Assembly: GCF_002575655.3 (NCBI RefSeq)
Contig: NC_053035.3
Coordinates: 381,091,792 to 381,155,791 of the forward strand
Length of the DNA: 64,000 bases
Direction of reading: 5' to 3'
From: Aegilops tauschii subsp. strangulata
Lineage: Eukaryota; Streptophyta; Magnoliopsida; Poales; Poaceae
Below the pieces are notes generated by a model. It was not told the origin of the DNA. It was given only the letters and a program-made list of their open reading frames with translations, and did not search any database. Below, piece after piece: positions 1 through 11,977 of this stretch. Each line of letters opens with the position of its first letter. Positions within the stretch are counted from its first letter, which is position 1. Both the position numbers and the translations under genes were made by a program.

Positions 1-10
1 TTCTGCTCAA

Positions 11-2856
11 GTGAAGAAGCCTAAGCCTGGTCCTAATCATGAGACTAAGTGCTTCTACTGCAAAGGGACTGGTCACTGGAAGCGGAACTACCCCAAGTAT
101 TTGGTGGATAAGAAGGATGGCAAAGCGAACAAAGGTATATTGGATATACATGTAATTGATGGGTACTTTACTAGTGTTTATAGGAACCCCTCGACATTTG
201 ATACTGGTTCAGTTGCTAAGAGTAGTAACTCGAAACGGGAGTTGCAGAATAAACAGAGACTAGTAAAAGGCGAGGTGACGATGTGTGTTGGAAGTAGTTC
301 CAAGATTGATATGATCATCATCGCACACTCCCTATACTTTTGGGATTAGTGTTGAAACTAAATAAGTGTTATTTGGTGTTTGCATTGAGCATGAATATGA
401 TTTGATCATGTTTGTTGCAATACAGTTATTCATTTAAATTAGAGAATAATTGTTGTTCTGTTTACATGAATAAAACCTTCTATGGTCATACACCCAATAA
501 AATGGTTTGTTGGATCTCGATCGTAGTGATACACATATTCATAATAATGAAGCCAAAAGATGCAAAGTTAATAATGATAGTGCAACTTATTTGTGGCACT
601 GCCGTTTAGGTCATATTGGTGTAAAGTGCATGAAGAAACTCCATACTGATGGGATTTTGGAATCACTTGATTATGAATCACTTGATGCTTGCGAACCGTG
701 CCTCATGGGCAAGATGACTAAAACGCCGTTCTCCGGAACTATGGAGAGAGCAACAGATTTGTTGGAAATCATACATACAGATGTATGTGCTCCGATGAAT
801 ATTGAGGCTCGTAGCAGGTATCATTATTTTCTGACCTACACAGATGATTTGAGTAGATATGGGTATATCTACTTAATGAAACAGAAGTCTGAAACATTTG
901 AAAAGTTCAAAGAATTTCAGAGTGAAGTGGAGAATCATCGTAACAAGAAAATAAAAGTTTCTACGATAAGATCGCAGAGATGAAATATTTGATTTACAAG
1001 TTTGGCCTTCAGTTAAAACAATGTGAAATAGTTTCACTACTCACGCCATCCGGAATACCACAACGTAATGGTGTGTCCGGACGTCATAACCGTACTTTAT
1101 TAGATATGGTGCGATCTATGATGTCTCTTACCGATCTACCACTATCGTTTTGGGGTTATGCATTAGAGACAGCTGCATTCACGTTAAATAGGGTACCATC
1201 TAAATCCATTGAGACGACATCTTATGAACTGTGGTTTGGCAAGAAACCAAAGTTTTCGTTTCATAAAGTTTGGGGTTGCGATGCTTATGTGAAAAAGTTT
1301 CATCCTGATAAGCTCAAACCCAAATCGGAGAAATGTGTCTTCATAGGATACCCAAAGGAAACTGTTGGGTACACCTTCTATCACAGATCCGAAGGCAAGA
1401 CATTCGTTGCTAAGAATGGATCCTTTCTAGAGAAGGAGTTTCTCTCGAAAGAAGTGAGTGGGACGAAAGTAGAACTTGATGAGGTAATTGTACCTGCTCC
1501 CTTATTGGAAAGTAGTTCATCGCAGAAACCAGTTTCTGTGGCGCCTATACCAATTAGTGAGGAAGTTAATGATGATGATCATGGAACTTCAGATCAAGTT
1601 ATTACTGAACCTCGTAGGTCAACCAGAGTAAGATCCGCACCAGAGTGGTACGGTAATCCTGTTCTGGAGGTTATGTTACTAGACCATAACGAACCTACGA
1701 ACTATAAAGAAGCGATGGTGAGCCCAGATTCCGCAAAATGGCTTGAGGCCATGAAATCTGAGATGAGATCCATGTATGAGAACAAAGTATGGACTTTGGT
1801 TGACTTGCCCGATGATCGGCAAGCCATTGAAAATAAATGGATCTTCAAGAAGAAGACTGACGCTGACGGTAATGTTACTATCTATAAAGCTCGACTTGTT
1901 GCGAAAGGTTTTCGACAAGTTCAAGGGATTGACTACGATGAGACCTTCTCACCCATAGCGATGCTTAAGTCTATTCGAATCATGTTAGCAATTGCCGCAT
2001 TTTATGAAATCTGGCAAATAGATAAACAAAACTACATTCCTTAATGGATTTATTAAAGAAGAGTTGTATATGATGAAACCAGAAGGTTTTGTCAATCCTA
2101 GAGGTGCTAACAAAATATGCAAGCTCCAGCGATCCATCTATGGACTGGTGCAAGCATCTCGGAGTTGGAATATACACTTTGATGAGTTGATCAAAGCATA
2201 TAGTTTTATACAGACTTGCGGTGAAGACTGTATTTACAAGAAAGTGAGTGGGAGCACTACAACATTTCTGATAAGTATATGTGAATGACATATTGTTGAT
2301 CGGAAATAATGTAGAATTATTCTGCAAAGCATAAAGGAGTTTTTCAAAGAAGGACCTCGGTGAAGCTGCTTACATATTGAGCATCAAGATCTATAGAGAT
2401 AGATCAAGACGCTTGATAAGTTTTTTCAATGAGTACATACCTTGACAAGATTTTGAAGTAGTTCAAAATGGAACAGTCAAAGAAAGAGTTTCTTGCCTGT
2501 GTTACAAGGTGTGAAATTTGAGTAAGACTCAAAGCCCGACCACGGCAGAAGATAGAAAAAGAATGAAAGTCATTCCCTATGCCTCGGCCATAGGTTCTAT
2601 AAAGTATGTCATGCTGTGTACCAGATCTATTGTATACCCTACACTGATTTTGGCAAGGGAGTACAATAGTGATCTAGGAGTAGATCACTGGACAGCATTC
2701 AAAATTATCCTTGGTGGAAAAAGGATATGTTTCTCGATTATGGAAGTGACAAAAGGTTCGTCGTAAAGGGTTACGTCGATGCAAGTTTTGACACTAATCT
2801 AGATGACTCTAAGTCTCGGTCTAGATACATATTGAAAGTGGGAGCAATTAGCTAGA
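11..2856 (+). pseudogene. Broken copia gag-pol polyprotein (knuckle, PR, IN, RT, RNase H remnants)
   Basis: Reading pieces lie at 11-349, 507-983, 980-2044, 2064-2288 and 2518-2766, in different frames. The first piece carries a CCHC knuckle (CFYCKGTGHWKRNYPKY, last Cys replaced by Tyr) and a protease-like D-T-G-S near 200. 507-983 has the pre-integrase H..H..C..C finger (WHCRLGH then CEPC) and the start of the integrase core. 980-2044 has the integrase end and RT start. Two catalytic positions look lost: the third integrase acid reads Gly in NGVSGR near 1074, and the RT box at 2278-2289 reads Y-V-N-D instead of YVDD. The RNase H part after 2766 is partly deleted. This is a dead copy, and no functional product is expected. 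Confidence 0.88.
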
Positions 2857-2978
2857 GTAGCTCCGCGCAGAGCATTGTCGACATAGAAATTTGCAAAATA
2901 CTTACGGATCTTAATGTGACAGACCCGTTGACTAAAATTATCTCACAAGCAAAACATGATCAGACCTTAGTACTCTTT

Positions 2979-3120
2979 GGGTGTTAATCACATAGCGATG
3001 TGAACTAGATTACTGACTCTAGTAAACCCTTTGGGTGTTGGTCACATGACGATGTGAACTATGGGTGTTAATCACATGGTGATGTGAACAACTGATGTTA
3101 AATCACATGGCGATGTGAAC
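2979..3120 (+). repeat. Four imperfect direct repeats upstream of the copia PPT
   Basis: A unit of about 27-54 bp built on GGGTGTTAATCACAT plus GCGATGTGAAC occurs at about 2979, 3033, 3063 and 3091. A longer version with TAGATTACTGACTCTAGT appears in the first and last units. It sits just before the polypurine tract, outside recognisable coding sequence. Confidence 0.8.
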
Positions 3121-3140
3121 TAGATTATTGACTCTAGTGC

Positions 3141-3151
3141 AAGTGGGAGAC
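3141..3151 (+). other. Polypurine tract of the copia element
   Basis: The purine run AAGTGGGAGA directly precedes the first base of the 3' LTR (3152). In LTR elements this is the plus-strand DNA priming site used during reverse transcription. Confidence 0.8.
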
Positions 3152-4866
3152 TGAAGGAAATATGCCCTAGAGGCAATAATAAAGTTATTATTTATTTCCT
3201 TATATCATGATAAATGTTTATTATTCATGCGATAATTGTATTAACCGGAAACATGATACATGTGTTAATACATAGACAAACAGAGTGTCACTAGTATGCC
3301 TCTACTTGACTAGCTCGTTGATCAAAGATGGTTATGTTTCCTAGCCATAGACATGAGTTGTCATTTGATTAACGGGATCACATCATTAGGAGAATGATGT
3401 GATTGACTTGACCCATTCCATTAGCTTAGCACTCGATCGTTTAGTATGTTGCTATTGCTTTCTAAATGACTTATACATGTTCCTATGACTATGAGATTAT
3501 GCAACTCCCGTTTACCGGAGGAACGCTTTGTGTGCTACCAAACGTCACAACGTAACTGAGTGATTATAAAGGTGCTCTACAGGTGTCTCCGAAGGTACTT
3601 GTTGGGTTGGCGTATTTCGAGATTAGGATTTGTCACTCCGATTGTCGGAGAGGTATCTCTGGGCCCTCTCGGTAATGCAAATCACTTAAACCTTGCAAGC
3701 ATTGCAACTAATGAGTTTGTTGCGAGATGATGTATTACGGAACGAGTAAAGAGACTTGCCGTAACGAGATTGAACTAGGTATTAAGATACCGACGATCGA
3801 ATCTCGGGCAAATAACATACCGATGACAAAGGGAACAACGTATGTTGTTATGCGGTTTGACCGATAAAGATCTTCGTAGAATATGTGGGAGCCAATATGG
3901 GCATCCAGGTCCCGCTATTGGTTATTGACCAGAGACGTGTCTCGGTCATGTCTACATAGTTCTCGAACCCGTAGGGTCCGCACGCTTAACGTTACGATGA
4001 CAGTTTTATTATGAGTTTATGAGTTTTGATGTACCAAGAGTTCGGAGTCCCGGATGAGATCGGGGACATGACGAGGAGTCTCGAAATGGTCGAGACGTAA
4101 AGATCGATATATTGGACGACTATATTCGGACATTGGAAAGGTTCTGAGTGATTCGGGTAGTTTTCGGAGTACCCGAGAGTTACGGGAATTCGTGTTGGGC
4201 CTTAATGGGCCATACGGGAAAGGAGAGAAAGACCCCAAAGGGTGGCCGCACCCCTCCCCATGGACTAGTCCGAATTGGACTAGGGAGGGGGGGCGCCCCC
4301 TTCCTTCTTTCTCCCTCTCCCTTCCCTTCTCCTACTCCAACAAGGAAAGGAGGACTCCTACTCCCGGTGGGAGTAGGACTCCTCCCCTTGGCGCGCCCTC
4401 CTCCTAGGCCGGCCGCCTCCCCCCTTGCTCCTTTATATACGGGGGCAGGGGGCACCCCATAGACACAACAATTGATCTATTGATCTCTTAGCCGTGTGCG
4501 GTGCCCCCCTCCACCATATTACACCTCGATAATATCGTAGCGGTGCTTAGGCGAAGCCCTGCGTCGGTAGAACATCATCATCGTCACCACGCCGTCGTGC
4601 TGACGAAGCTCTCCCTCAACACTCGGCTGGATCGGAGTTCGAGGGACGTCATCGAGCTGAACGTGTGCTGAACTCGGAGGTGCCGTGCGTTCGGTACTTG
4701 ATCGGTCGGATCGTGAAGACGTACGACTATATTAACCGCGTTGTGTTAACGCTTCCACTTTCGGTCTACGAGGGTACGTGGACAACACTCTCCCCTCTCG
4801 TTGCTATGCATCACCATGATCTTGCGTGTGCGTAGGAAGTTTTTGAAATTACTACGTTCCCCAACA
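3152..4866 (+). repeat. Copia 3' LTR (1,715 bp)
   Basis: It begins TGAAGGAAATATGCCC after the polypurine tract and ends GTTCCCCAACA. The length fits the 1.7-1.8 kb LTRs of the Angela/WIS/BARE group. The first bases, TGAA rather than the commoner TGTT, are a small terminal variation. The LTR contains a TATA box at 4432-4439 and a purine/pyrimidine-rich stretch at 4270-4400. Confidence 0.92.
4432..4439 (+). promoter_or_regulatory. TATA box in copia LTR
   Basis: TTTATATA lies in a GC-rich surround about 430 bp before the LTR end. This is the usual place for the element's U3 promoter. Confidence 0.6.
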
Positions 4867-5377
4867 GGAAGATCATATGGTTTCACGTCTAACCTACCCA
4901 ACTTGTCGTATAGGCTATGAATGAAACATAAGACGATGAACTTCTTAAGCACGGAAACAACAGAAGAGGATGATCTTCTTAACAAGCAAATCACTGGCAT
5001 TAGATCGACATGCAAAACAATACGAAGCATTATTCTCAGGAGGCACGGTGAACAGCTCGTGATGCCGCATGCCACAACATTCCAAGCTCAACTTTGCAAT
5101 CAAACACAAGGCCTGTCATTACATAGACAATATGCAGAACAAACTGTTAACACAGGAATATCTCAGCAGAGTAACTATTTACTTCTAAACTGAACACAGG
5201 AATAGGAAAAAACAATCGACGATACTCACAGCAAGGGCATCCCACTCAAAAATATCAAATGCATGTCTTCTGGCTAACATCAATGAGCAAATTTTGATAA
5301 GGTTTTCCAATTCCAATATATTAAACTAACGTCTTCTTGCTAACATCAATGATTAAACTTTGACAAGCTTTTCACAT
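4867..5377. other. Non-coding stretch after the copia LTR
   Basis: AT-rich DNA without a convincing reading frame or recognised repeat. It contains two related segments (around 5262 and 5332) sharing 'cttctggctaacatcaatga'-like sequence, so it is partly internally duplicated. It may be the 3' flank of the first minus-strand module. Confidence 0.4.
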
Positions 5378-7226
5378 TCAAAATATGTAATGCCTATGAT
5401 CGTGGAGTCCTGTTGTGGCTTCTTGTACTTGTTTGGGCACTTTTTGCCCAATGCACTCCACGTGTTGTAGAATTTCCAATGCTCTCTGCAGACTAGTCAT
5501 GTCACCAGCGTCTAATAATACTCTGTAAAGCTTCTCGGTCGTTCCTTCTGTAATGTAGCGCAAACAATGACTGCTTCGTTCTGCAAAGTGGAACGACCAA
5601 CTGGACCCAGTAATGCAGCAGTTTGCCTTGGACACATTGGCTCCTTTTGTGCAGTTCAACTAAAATCGAAGTCGGAATAAAACTGAGCTTTAATTTTGAT
5701 ATCCCTGTAAGCAACAATAGGTATAAGGGAAACAATTACTGAGAAATAACGGTTGATTAGTTGTACTCCCAGAAGAACAACATCTACTGATCTACCTTAT
5801 CTTAATGGGAAACAAAGCAGGAGAGTAGCAATTCTCCGTCATTGTGATTCATTCATATTGACTGAGACATTATCTTAACAATGCCTTGTTAAAACATGTA
5901 TAAAGAACGACAAAGCAGAAAAGTACCATTCCTAAAACAATGCAACTGATTCATTTTAATAGAGACATTATCTTAACAATACCTTGGTTAAACATGTAGA
6001 AAGAACTACAAAGTAGGATAGTACCATTCCTAACAAGTGTTCACTACTTAATGGGAAAAGAGAGCAATACAATAGCTTCAATTCAACATTTATTTAAAAC
6101 AGTACCAATACAAGTAGCACAGCATCTCAAACACACTGCATGATCATGTGGATGAAGGCAAGTACCAACCTGTCATGACGCACACAAGATCACGCACGAA
6201 TCTGCCAACACGATTTGGAAATCCAATCTCGTTTTGTGCAGTTGCACTGAAATCAAGCAAAGTGTTTCGAGTAGCAAAGCAAGATGTCACAATAGCAACA
6301 ATTTGAATAGATACCCCTGTTTTAACAGAGGAAAAAAAGGAAACAATTACTTGCCGATAAAGGAGGATGAAACAAACGGTGACAGAAAGAAGCATCTAAC
6401 TTATCTTGGATGGAAAACAAAGTAGGATAGTAGCATTTCTAAAACGGTTGCATTGATTCATATTAACAAAGACATTCTCTTAAAACAACATTCGTTAAAA
6501 ATGTAATTTACTTTTAACAGTGGCATTGCTTCAATTTTCCGGCGGCATTCTTAGATTAACAACAGCAAAATAGCTGTATGGGACATGCCAGCACCATGTG
6601 CGTCCACACGTATAAATGGGTGATGCAGAGTATGTAGCCAAGCAGCATATATGCGTTGGTCCCATATTTGTTCTCTTTGAACCATTTTCCTATGTGAGGC
6701 CGCAAATCTAGTCCTGGACAAACTACCCGACCCCCCAGTTTCTTTCCCTTTTCAACAAAGAGATCGGTTCCTTACGGATGTGTGTACTGGGTTACCTCCT
6801 TTTTCCCTTTTCGACCAACAAAGCGGCTGGATAGCCAGTCTATACTACTTTCCGTCCCTCCTTTCCTCATTGAACCACGTCCTAGATTCTTGATCCAGCC
6901 CACCGCACCCTTCTTTCCTCTTTGAACCAAGACCTAGATTCGACTACAGATCGAAAAAGATCCACATGCAGCTAGAGCAATGACGGTTTCAAAGAAACTT
7001 ATACCTTAGGGTCGTCGGGATGTGGAAAGGCGTGCGGCGGGAGGCCGGATCTGCCCACACTACGTACAGCAGCGAGGAAGAAGGGGTCGGTGGCCCTCCC
7101 GCACAGGCGCTGGGTGAAAGAGAACAGCGCAGCCAGCAGTGGATTGCCTCCCTCGCCGAAGGCGATAGAGTGAACGCTGCACCTCCTCCCCTTCCCGGTG
7201 CGACGGGATCCGGACGCCTCCTTCAT
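5378..7226 (-). pseudogene. Gene-like module A of a tandem minus-strand cluster (unrecognised)
   Basis: On the minus strand an exon-1-like frame starts with ATG at 7226 and runs to a good donor (CCTAAG|GTATAAG) at 7005/7004. Two further exon-like pieces begin after acceptors at 6246 (TTTCAG|TGCAACTGCAC) and 5659 (TTTTAG|TTGAACTGCAC). They resemble each other at their starts. The last is open for about 93 codons with a plausibly helical segment (LYRVLLDAGDMTSLQRALEI). I do not recognise a family, and the frames of related modules do not agree. The segments could be a decayed gene or a spliced non-coding RNA. The TATA-like sequence upstream and the conserved splice sites are the best evidence of a transcript. 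Confidence 0.45.
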
Positions 7227-7414
7227 CAGCTGTGAGGGGGGGAGAGAGACAAGAGGCCAACACAGTCTTGTTTAGATCTAGTGAAGAGAGGGTGAGAGAC
7301 TGTGAATATAGAAAACCCTAGCAAATGAACGCTGAGCCTCTAGCGTGTATTTATATATGTAGTGCGGCGAGAGTGTGGAGAGTGCAAACCCTAGCGAACA
7401 AGCGCTGAGGCTCC

Positions 7415-7427
7415 AGCTTATATATAT
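7415..7427 (-). promoter_or_regulatory. TATA-like element upstream of module A
   Basis: The minus strand reads TATATATATAAG here, about 190 bp upstream of the exon-1 ATG. A second TATATATAAAT lies near 7350-7362. Modules C and D have TATATA at the equivalent place. Confidence 0.4.
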
Positions 7428-7446
7428 ACTACTGTAGTACGGACTA

Positions 7447-7557
7447 AGCTCCGGTGCCTTAACTGCACCTGCTTTTGGCTGTATGACAGGTGAGCCAGCC
7501 ACATTTTGGGCCCACCTGTCATAAACCCAAAGGCAGGTGCACTAAGTCAATGAAGCT
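7447..7557. repeat. Foldback (hairpin) element, MITE-like
   Basis: The left arm 7447-7492 and right arm 7513-7557 are inverted copies with a loop of about 20 nt. The inner 28 bp (GCACCTGC...GACAGGTG) pair with only a few mismatches, and the outer parts pair more loosely. I could not define a target duplication, so the family is unknown. Confidence 0.6.
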
Positions 7558-7559
7558 GC

Positions 7560-7960
7560 ATCCATATAGTACTCTCGTGTATACGACTAATATTTAGTGG
7601 AGTGGTTTTCTTATTCTCTCCATAACAATCGTTTTAAATTGTGTAAGTACGAAACGAAACTCTTTATTTAATGTACAGTGAAGAAAACTACTACTACTTC
7701 CGATGAACTAACGATCCACGCGTCCTGGTCGCACTTCCCGTCCTTCACGTGCGGTACACTACCCTCCCTTAACTGAACAACGACACATGCACCAAATTAT
7801 CGGAAACGTATGAGTGTGTGTACAAATAAAGAATTTTAATTTCAATTATCGGAAAGGTTTGAGAGTATTACAAAGTTTGACTTCAGTCAAATCTAATATG
7901 CGGAGTAAATAAAAATGGAGGTCTACTACGTCCATCCGGGTTTTTAGTCCACAGCATTTT
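7560..7960. other. Upstream region of module A; no gene seen
   Basis: Contains sequence similar to the regions just upstream of modules C and D ('tctccata..a..catttta' near 7610 and 'cttccgatgaactaac' near 7700). This is consistent with duplicated promoter-proximal DNA. No coding potential is apparent. Confidence 0.4.
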
Positions 7961-9194
7961 TTAAATCAAAGTTAATAGTTGGACAAATAAAATTACAGGG
8001 GAGCTCGAGACAAAGTTGTGAGAAGGCTTAGAAATCAATACAAAACTTATGCTCTTAGTACCAACGTCGATCCTTCTTCGAGCAAACATTTGGTTCATAG
8101 CCAATTGGGTGATAAAATTGCACCAACGTGAAAGACGACTGCGTCTCCAACGCAACCAAGGTGAACTGACGAAGGATATCATCTTTGTGCGTAACAAGCA
8201 AAGAGCATTGATGGAAGACAGCTTGTTTTTCATTGAAAATCGATCAGCTTCACCAGCCGACGCAACCATGAGGCGCAACCATGAGCATCGATAGGTCATC
8301 GTGGTGATGCATCATCCATTTGGCGTCAAGTTTGCGTAAGGCACCTATGAAGTTCGACAAATCCTCACTGTGGTCTGTTTCTTCTCAGTAATCAAGCTCG
8401 AGGAAGGAAGAACCACGTGGCAGAGGACAATGAGGCGGAACAACAATGGCCATCCAATTTTGTGCAGTTCCACTAAAATTGAGGAAGACATGCCCGGGTA
8501 TGGAGATACGCATCGCTGTTTCCAAAATATAAAAAAGGGATATAGTGTTGTTACTTTGTTTTACAAGATTAGCAACGACATCTCAATTGTCAATAAGAAT
8601 TAATGAAAAGTACACCAACAAACAGAAGCATCATAATTATCTTGATGGGAACTAAACCAGGATACCCGAGAAAAAAAACATTTCTTCATTTAACCAGTGA
8701 TAGTACTACCACCATATGGACAATGACCGCACAACCACCATGTACTTTTTGTCGAAACAACATGTATACCTCCACCGAGGCATAAATCAGGACAACTTTT
8801 TGAGTGGCATTTCATCTATAATAGTACTAGTAGGTGATGTTGGACCAGCCGACGAACCCTAGCTACTATACATCGGGAGCTGGGGAGTAGTCGCATAGAA
8901 GAAAACCCGCACGCAGCAACCTGGGGAGCTGGACCAGTACAAGAAGTTATACCTCAGGTGGGCGAGATGTCGTTCAGGCGGGCGGGCGGGATCTGCCCAC
9001 ACAACGGCAGCGAACAAGGGCGCGGAGGATCTTCGTCCGCGCCAGCGCCGGCCCCGAGAGGACGGTGCGCATCGGCTTCCTCCATCGCCAACGGCGACAA
9101 CGTCAACGCTGCACCTCCTCACCTCCCGCAACGGACGGGACTCTGCCGGATCTGTGACCACCGGTGAGGAGAGAGATAGAGTGGACACTGTCAT
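7961..9194 (-). pseudogene. Gene-like module B of the minus-strand cluster
   Basis: Exon-1-like sequence starts at an ATG at 9194 and ends at donor CCTGAG|GTATAAC (8953/8952). It aligns by eye with module A exon 1 (shared GAGGTGCAGCGTT and GGGCAGATCC blocks) but in a different reading frame. The next exon-like piece starts at 8472 after TTTTAG. A putative 3' end with CTTCTCACAACTTTGTC lies near 7990-8020. The same motif occurs near the ends of modules C and D. No recognised protein domain. Confidence 0.45.
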
Positions 9195-9299
9195 CTTGTT
9201 TTGATATGGAGAGGGTGGGAGAGCGAGACGCGAGAAACTCTATCAAACAAGAGGCTATAATGGAGTAAAAAATCTCTCCATAGCAGTGGTTTTAAATAG

Positions 9300-10190
9300 A
9301 ATACGCGCGTTCCCGGAAAAAAGAAATGAAAATTGGCGGACAATTTTTGAACGTACCAAGAAAGAAAACTCGATCAAAAACACGCCCCCGCTTCCAGGTC
9401 GCGAGAGTTGTCGCGCAGACACACATAGACATAGACATGCATATCTGTGTTTACGTATAATTCCATTTCCATCTCCATCTCCAATCATATTCATCCAACT
9501 GGCACCTTATTTATGTTGTTAATTATATACGCAGCAATATTAACGTACAACATCTCTTGTTTGCGGGCGTCCGGACCGTTGCCACGGCCGGTCCTGACCA
9601 ACCCGAACCATCTTCACCACCCGCGCGTGCTTCCCGCCCGGAACGGTCAGTGCCGCATTCATGCCCGGCCAGAGCGGACGGGACCTCTCACTGGCGCCGG
9701 CATTGAAGCGGCGCGCCGGCCGAGAGAGCGTCGCCCACGCCGCTTCCTGGTGCACGCGACTGCTCCGCGTTCAAAGGTCGCAATAGCCGGCCACAACATG
9801 CATGTAAAAAGTTCTTGGGAGTCCGTGCTACAGCTAGCTGTCCTCCCCCAACTCGTCAATCTCCTCCAGTAGTGCTAGTACTCCGTGGCGCGATCCATCG
9901 ACAAGCAGGCGGGAAAGTTATCGTATACTTGGTATGCGGTGAGTGGCATGCCGAGCGACCGTGTGGGGTCGAGCCGTGGAGGAGGGTGCGACACGAACAC
10001 GACAGATGTGATTTAAATGTTGGTTTTGCTCGATGGCGCGATCCAACGAAACGAAACGTTGGTTTCTCTCCGCTTCCATTTTTTCTCTGGAAAAACGGAA
10101 ACTTTCCACTCCATGTTCATTCCTATTCCAAGGTTGCCCCGTTACAACATTCCATCAAATACAAAGGCAAACTACTGATGCATCTCAATG
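9300..10190. other. Spacer between modules B and C
   Basis: No supported gene. It holds a short simple run (CATAGACATAGACATGCATAT and CCATTTCCATCTCCATCTCC near 9425-9485) and a GC-rich patch at 9560-9780 with open frames in several phases. I read these frames as composition effects. Confidence 0.4.
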
Positions 10191-10830
10191 ATTCACAGAT
10201 CATAGCCAATATTTACTTCACAACTAAAGACAAAAGTTGTGAGAGCGTGTATGAAAGAAAAACTACTGATGGGGTCACTACCACTTAAATCCTAAACCCT
10301 AAACATGATTTAATTTCCTGGCCAAGTAGAACATGTCGAAGAAAAGACGGCTGGCACCCTCGGATCATATGATGCTTTTGTGCAGTTCCACTAAAATCGA
10401 CCTGAGCATCCCTGATGGCAAAGATATTGAAGAAGTGTGATTAGAATAATAGTACTAGCACTAGTTCATGAGACATAAACTCATCACAAGTAGAAGCCGG
10501 TAGAAGTAGAGAAAGATCGACATGGAGATGGAGCTACGGCAGTGGAGCAAGCCGGCTCCAGAAGGAAGATGGACTACCTGGGACGTCAGGCTGTAGCTAG
10601 AAGGCGGTTGGGACGCGGCATCGGCCCATACCACGGTGACCCTCGATTGGGACGCACCGACTGTGGGTTTTCTCCCTCGCCGATGTCGACCGCGTCTATG
10701 CAGAACATTGTTCCCTTCCCCCAGTTGCGGGATCAGGCCCGTCGTTCTATGCTTGTGAAGAGAGCAACCTACGCAAGCAGGCTTGTAGCTTAGGCTCCTG
10801 CTAGTGTATATATAGTGGTTTTCTTTTTCT
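10190..10830 (-). pseudogene. Gene-like module C (short) of the minus-strand cluster
   Basis: A TATA box (minus-strand CTATATATACAC, about 10804-10815) is followed on the minus strand by exon-1-like sequence ending at donor CCCCAG|GTAGTCC (10578/10577). An exon-2-like start after TTTTAG lies at 10390. The 3' motif with ACAACTTTTGTC is near 10215-10240. Module C is the shortest copy and lacks an ATG-initiated frame comparable to A or B. Confidence 0.4.
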
Positions 10831-10930
10831 CTCCATATCAACCATTTTATATTGCGTACGTGTCATTGAAGAGTGAAATGATAGTTGCTTCTTCCGACTA
10901 ACTTACCGTGTGATTTGACTGCTCCTTAGT

Positions 10931-11223
10931 GGCCCCTACACGTACTCCCCCTACGTGTATGCAACAGTCACAAGTACACATGGACGCAAAAACGCGCACG
11001 ACGCCCTAATGCATGCATGTCCGAGCACATGACGGAACACACACGGTCACGCTCAAGTGCTCAACCTACATGTGCATGCACACACATGCTCAGGCAGGGT
11101 GAGCTAGTGACCGTATAAACACCAGAAAATATATATATTGAGCGCAATGAGCGTATTATGAAGTCCACTGACCGTATTTTTACAAATATACAGTGACAGA
11201 TAGTGTATTTATCTCGTTTGAAA
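10931..11223. other. Spacer, no gene seen
   Basis: Rich in CACACATG/ACGTGT alternating purine-pyrimidine sequence. No frame, repeat terminus or domain recognised. Confidence 0.35.
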
Positions 11224-11614
11224 TTAAGCCATATTAACCGGAGAGGAGGCAGTATGGACTAGCATTACTTTGCTGTGTCCCGTCAACTTGCTGAACGAGG
11301 AGAAGGTTGCAGGACGGGAGAAGCTTGTGCGCGGTGGCTCACAGGACAAGGAGAAACTTTTGACTAATGCAAGCTCTCCCTCGCTCAGGCGGTGGACGTG
11401 CAACAGTTAATTCGGTGTCAGATTGCCAGAAGCATACACTATACTACTAGTACTATTATTGTTCGACTTCCCGAATAGGCGAACAGCCAAGCGCAAAGTT
11501 TACTAGTAGTACTAGTACTACTACTATAGTCTATAGAGGTATGTACTATACTAGTACTAGGAACCGGATGGAGGAGCGTCTGCACTCTTATTATAATTTT
11601 AAAATGTGATAAAG
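11224..11614 (+). repeat. Direct duplication, copy 1
   Basis: Starts ATTAAGCCATATTAACC and ends near GGAGCGTCTGCACTCTT. It matches 11978-12305 along its length by eye, with an extra expansion of (ACTAGT/TAGTACTAC) microsatellite sequence at 11500-11560. The two copies flank a LINE fragment. Confidence 0.7.
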
Positions 11615-11639
11615 CAATCTTCAACACATTTGGTTCTCT

Positions 11640-11977
11640 TTGAGGGTTCTCGCATGTGATAATGGAAGTTGATTGCATGGAACACTCGCAACAATTCTCG
11701 CTTAATTCTGGCACATATCCTGTTACAAATAGGAGCGCTCGGTAATATTTCCTCTTTTTCTGTTATTCAGCATGTAAACAGGTCAGCAAACCTTGCGGCG
11801 CATCTTCGTGCGAACCGTGCTTGCTGCACTTTGAATGTGGCCGAGAGCTGGCTTGATGAAACACCTCGCTTCCTACTTCTTTTTTTGCGGGGTACCTCAT
11901 TTCCTAGTGACCAGTGTCTTGGTTGATCGTCCTAAGAATGCTTATATATGAATAAAGCTCTCTCACCCACAAAAAAG
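11640..11977 (+). mobile_element. LINE (non-LTR retrotransposon) 3' fragment with RNase H remnant
   Basis: An 85-codon frame at 11669-11926 resembles the C-terminal end of the RNase H-like domain of plant LINE polyproteins: a 'QHVNRSANLAAHLRAN' segment followed by 'WLDETPRFLL' just before the stop. Behind it is an AATAAA-containing end and a short A-rich tail (CACAAAAAAG). The element is heavily 5'-truncated, and the start of the RNase H domain is frameshifted. Confidence 0.65.

Larger units (their letters stand above)
1..4866 (+). mobile_element. Ty1/copia LTR retrotransposon, 3' part (Angela/WIS/BARE-like)
   Basis: The window opens inside a copia element. In order on the + strand it shows a CCHC knuckle, protease, integrase, reverse transcriptase and RNase H remnants, a polypurine tract and a complete 3' LTR. 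The integrase-before-RT order defines copia. The LTR start (ATATGCCCTAGAGGC) and end (GTTCCCCAACA) match my memory of the Angela/WIS/BARE group that dominates Triticeae genomes. The 5' LTR and most of gag lie upstream of the window, so the target duplication (right copy would be GGAAG, 4867-4871) cannot be confirmed. The coding part has several stops and frameshifts, so the copy is not autonomous. Confidence 0.93.

Noticed and set aside
4148..4462. 104-codon frame in the copia LTR
   Set aside because: Non-coding LTR sequence around the TATA box. Open frames in three phases reflect CT-rich composition.
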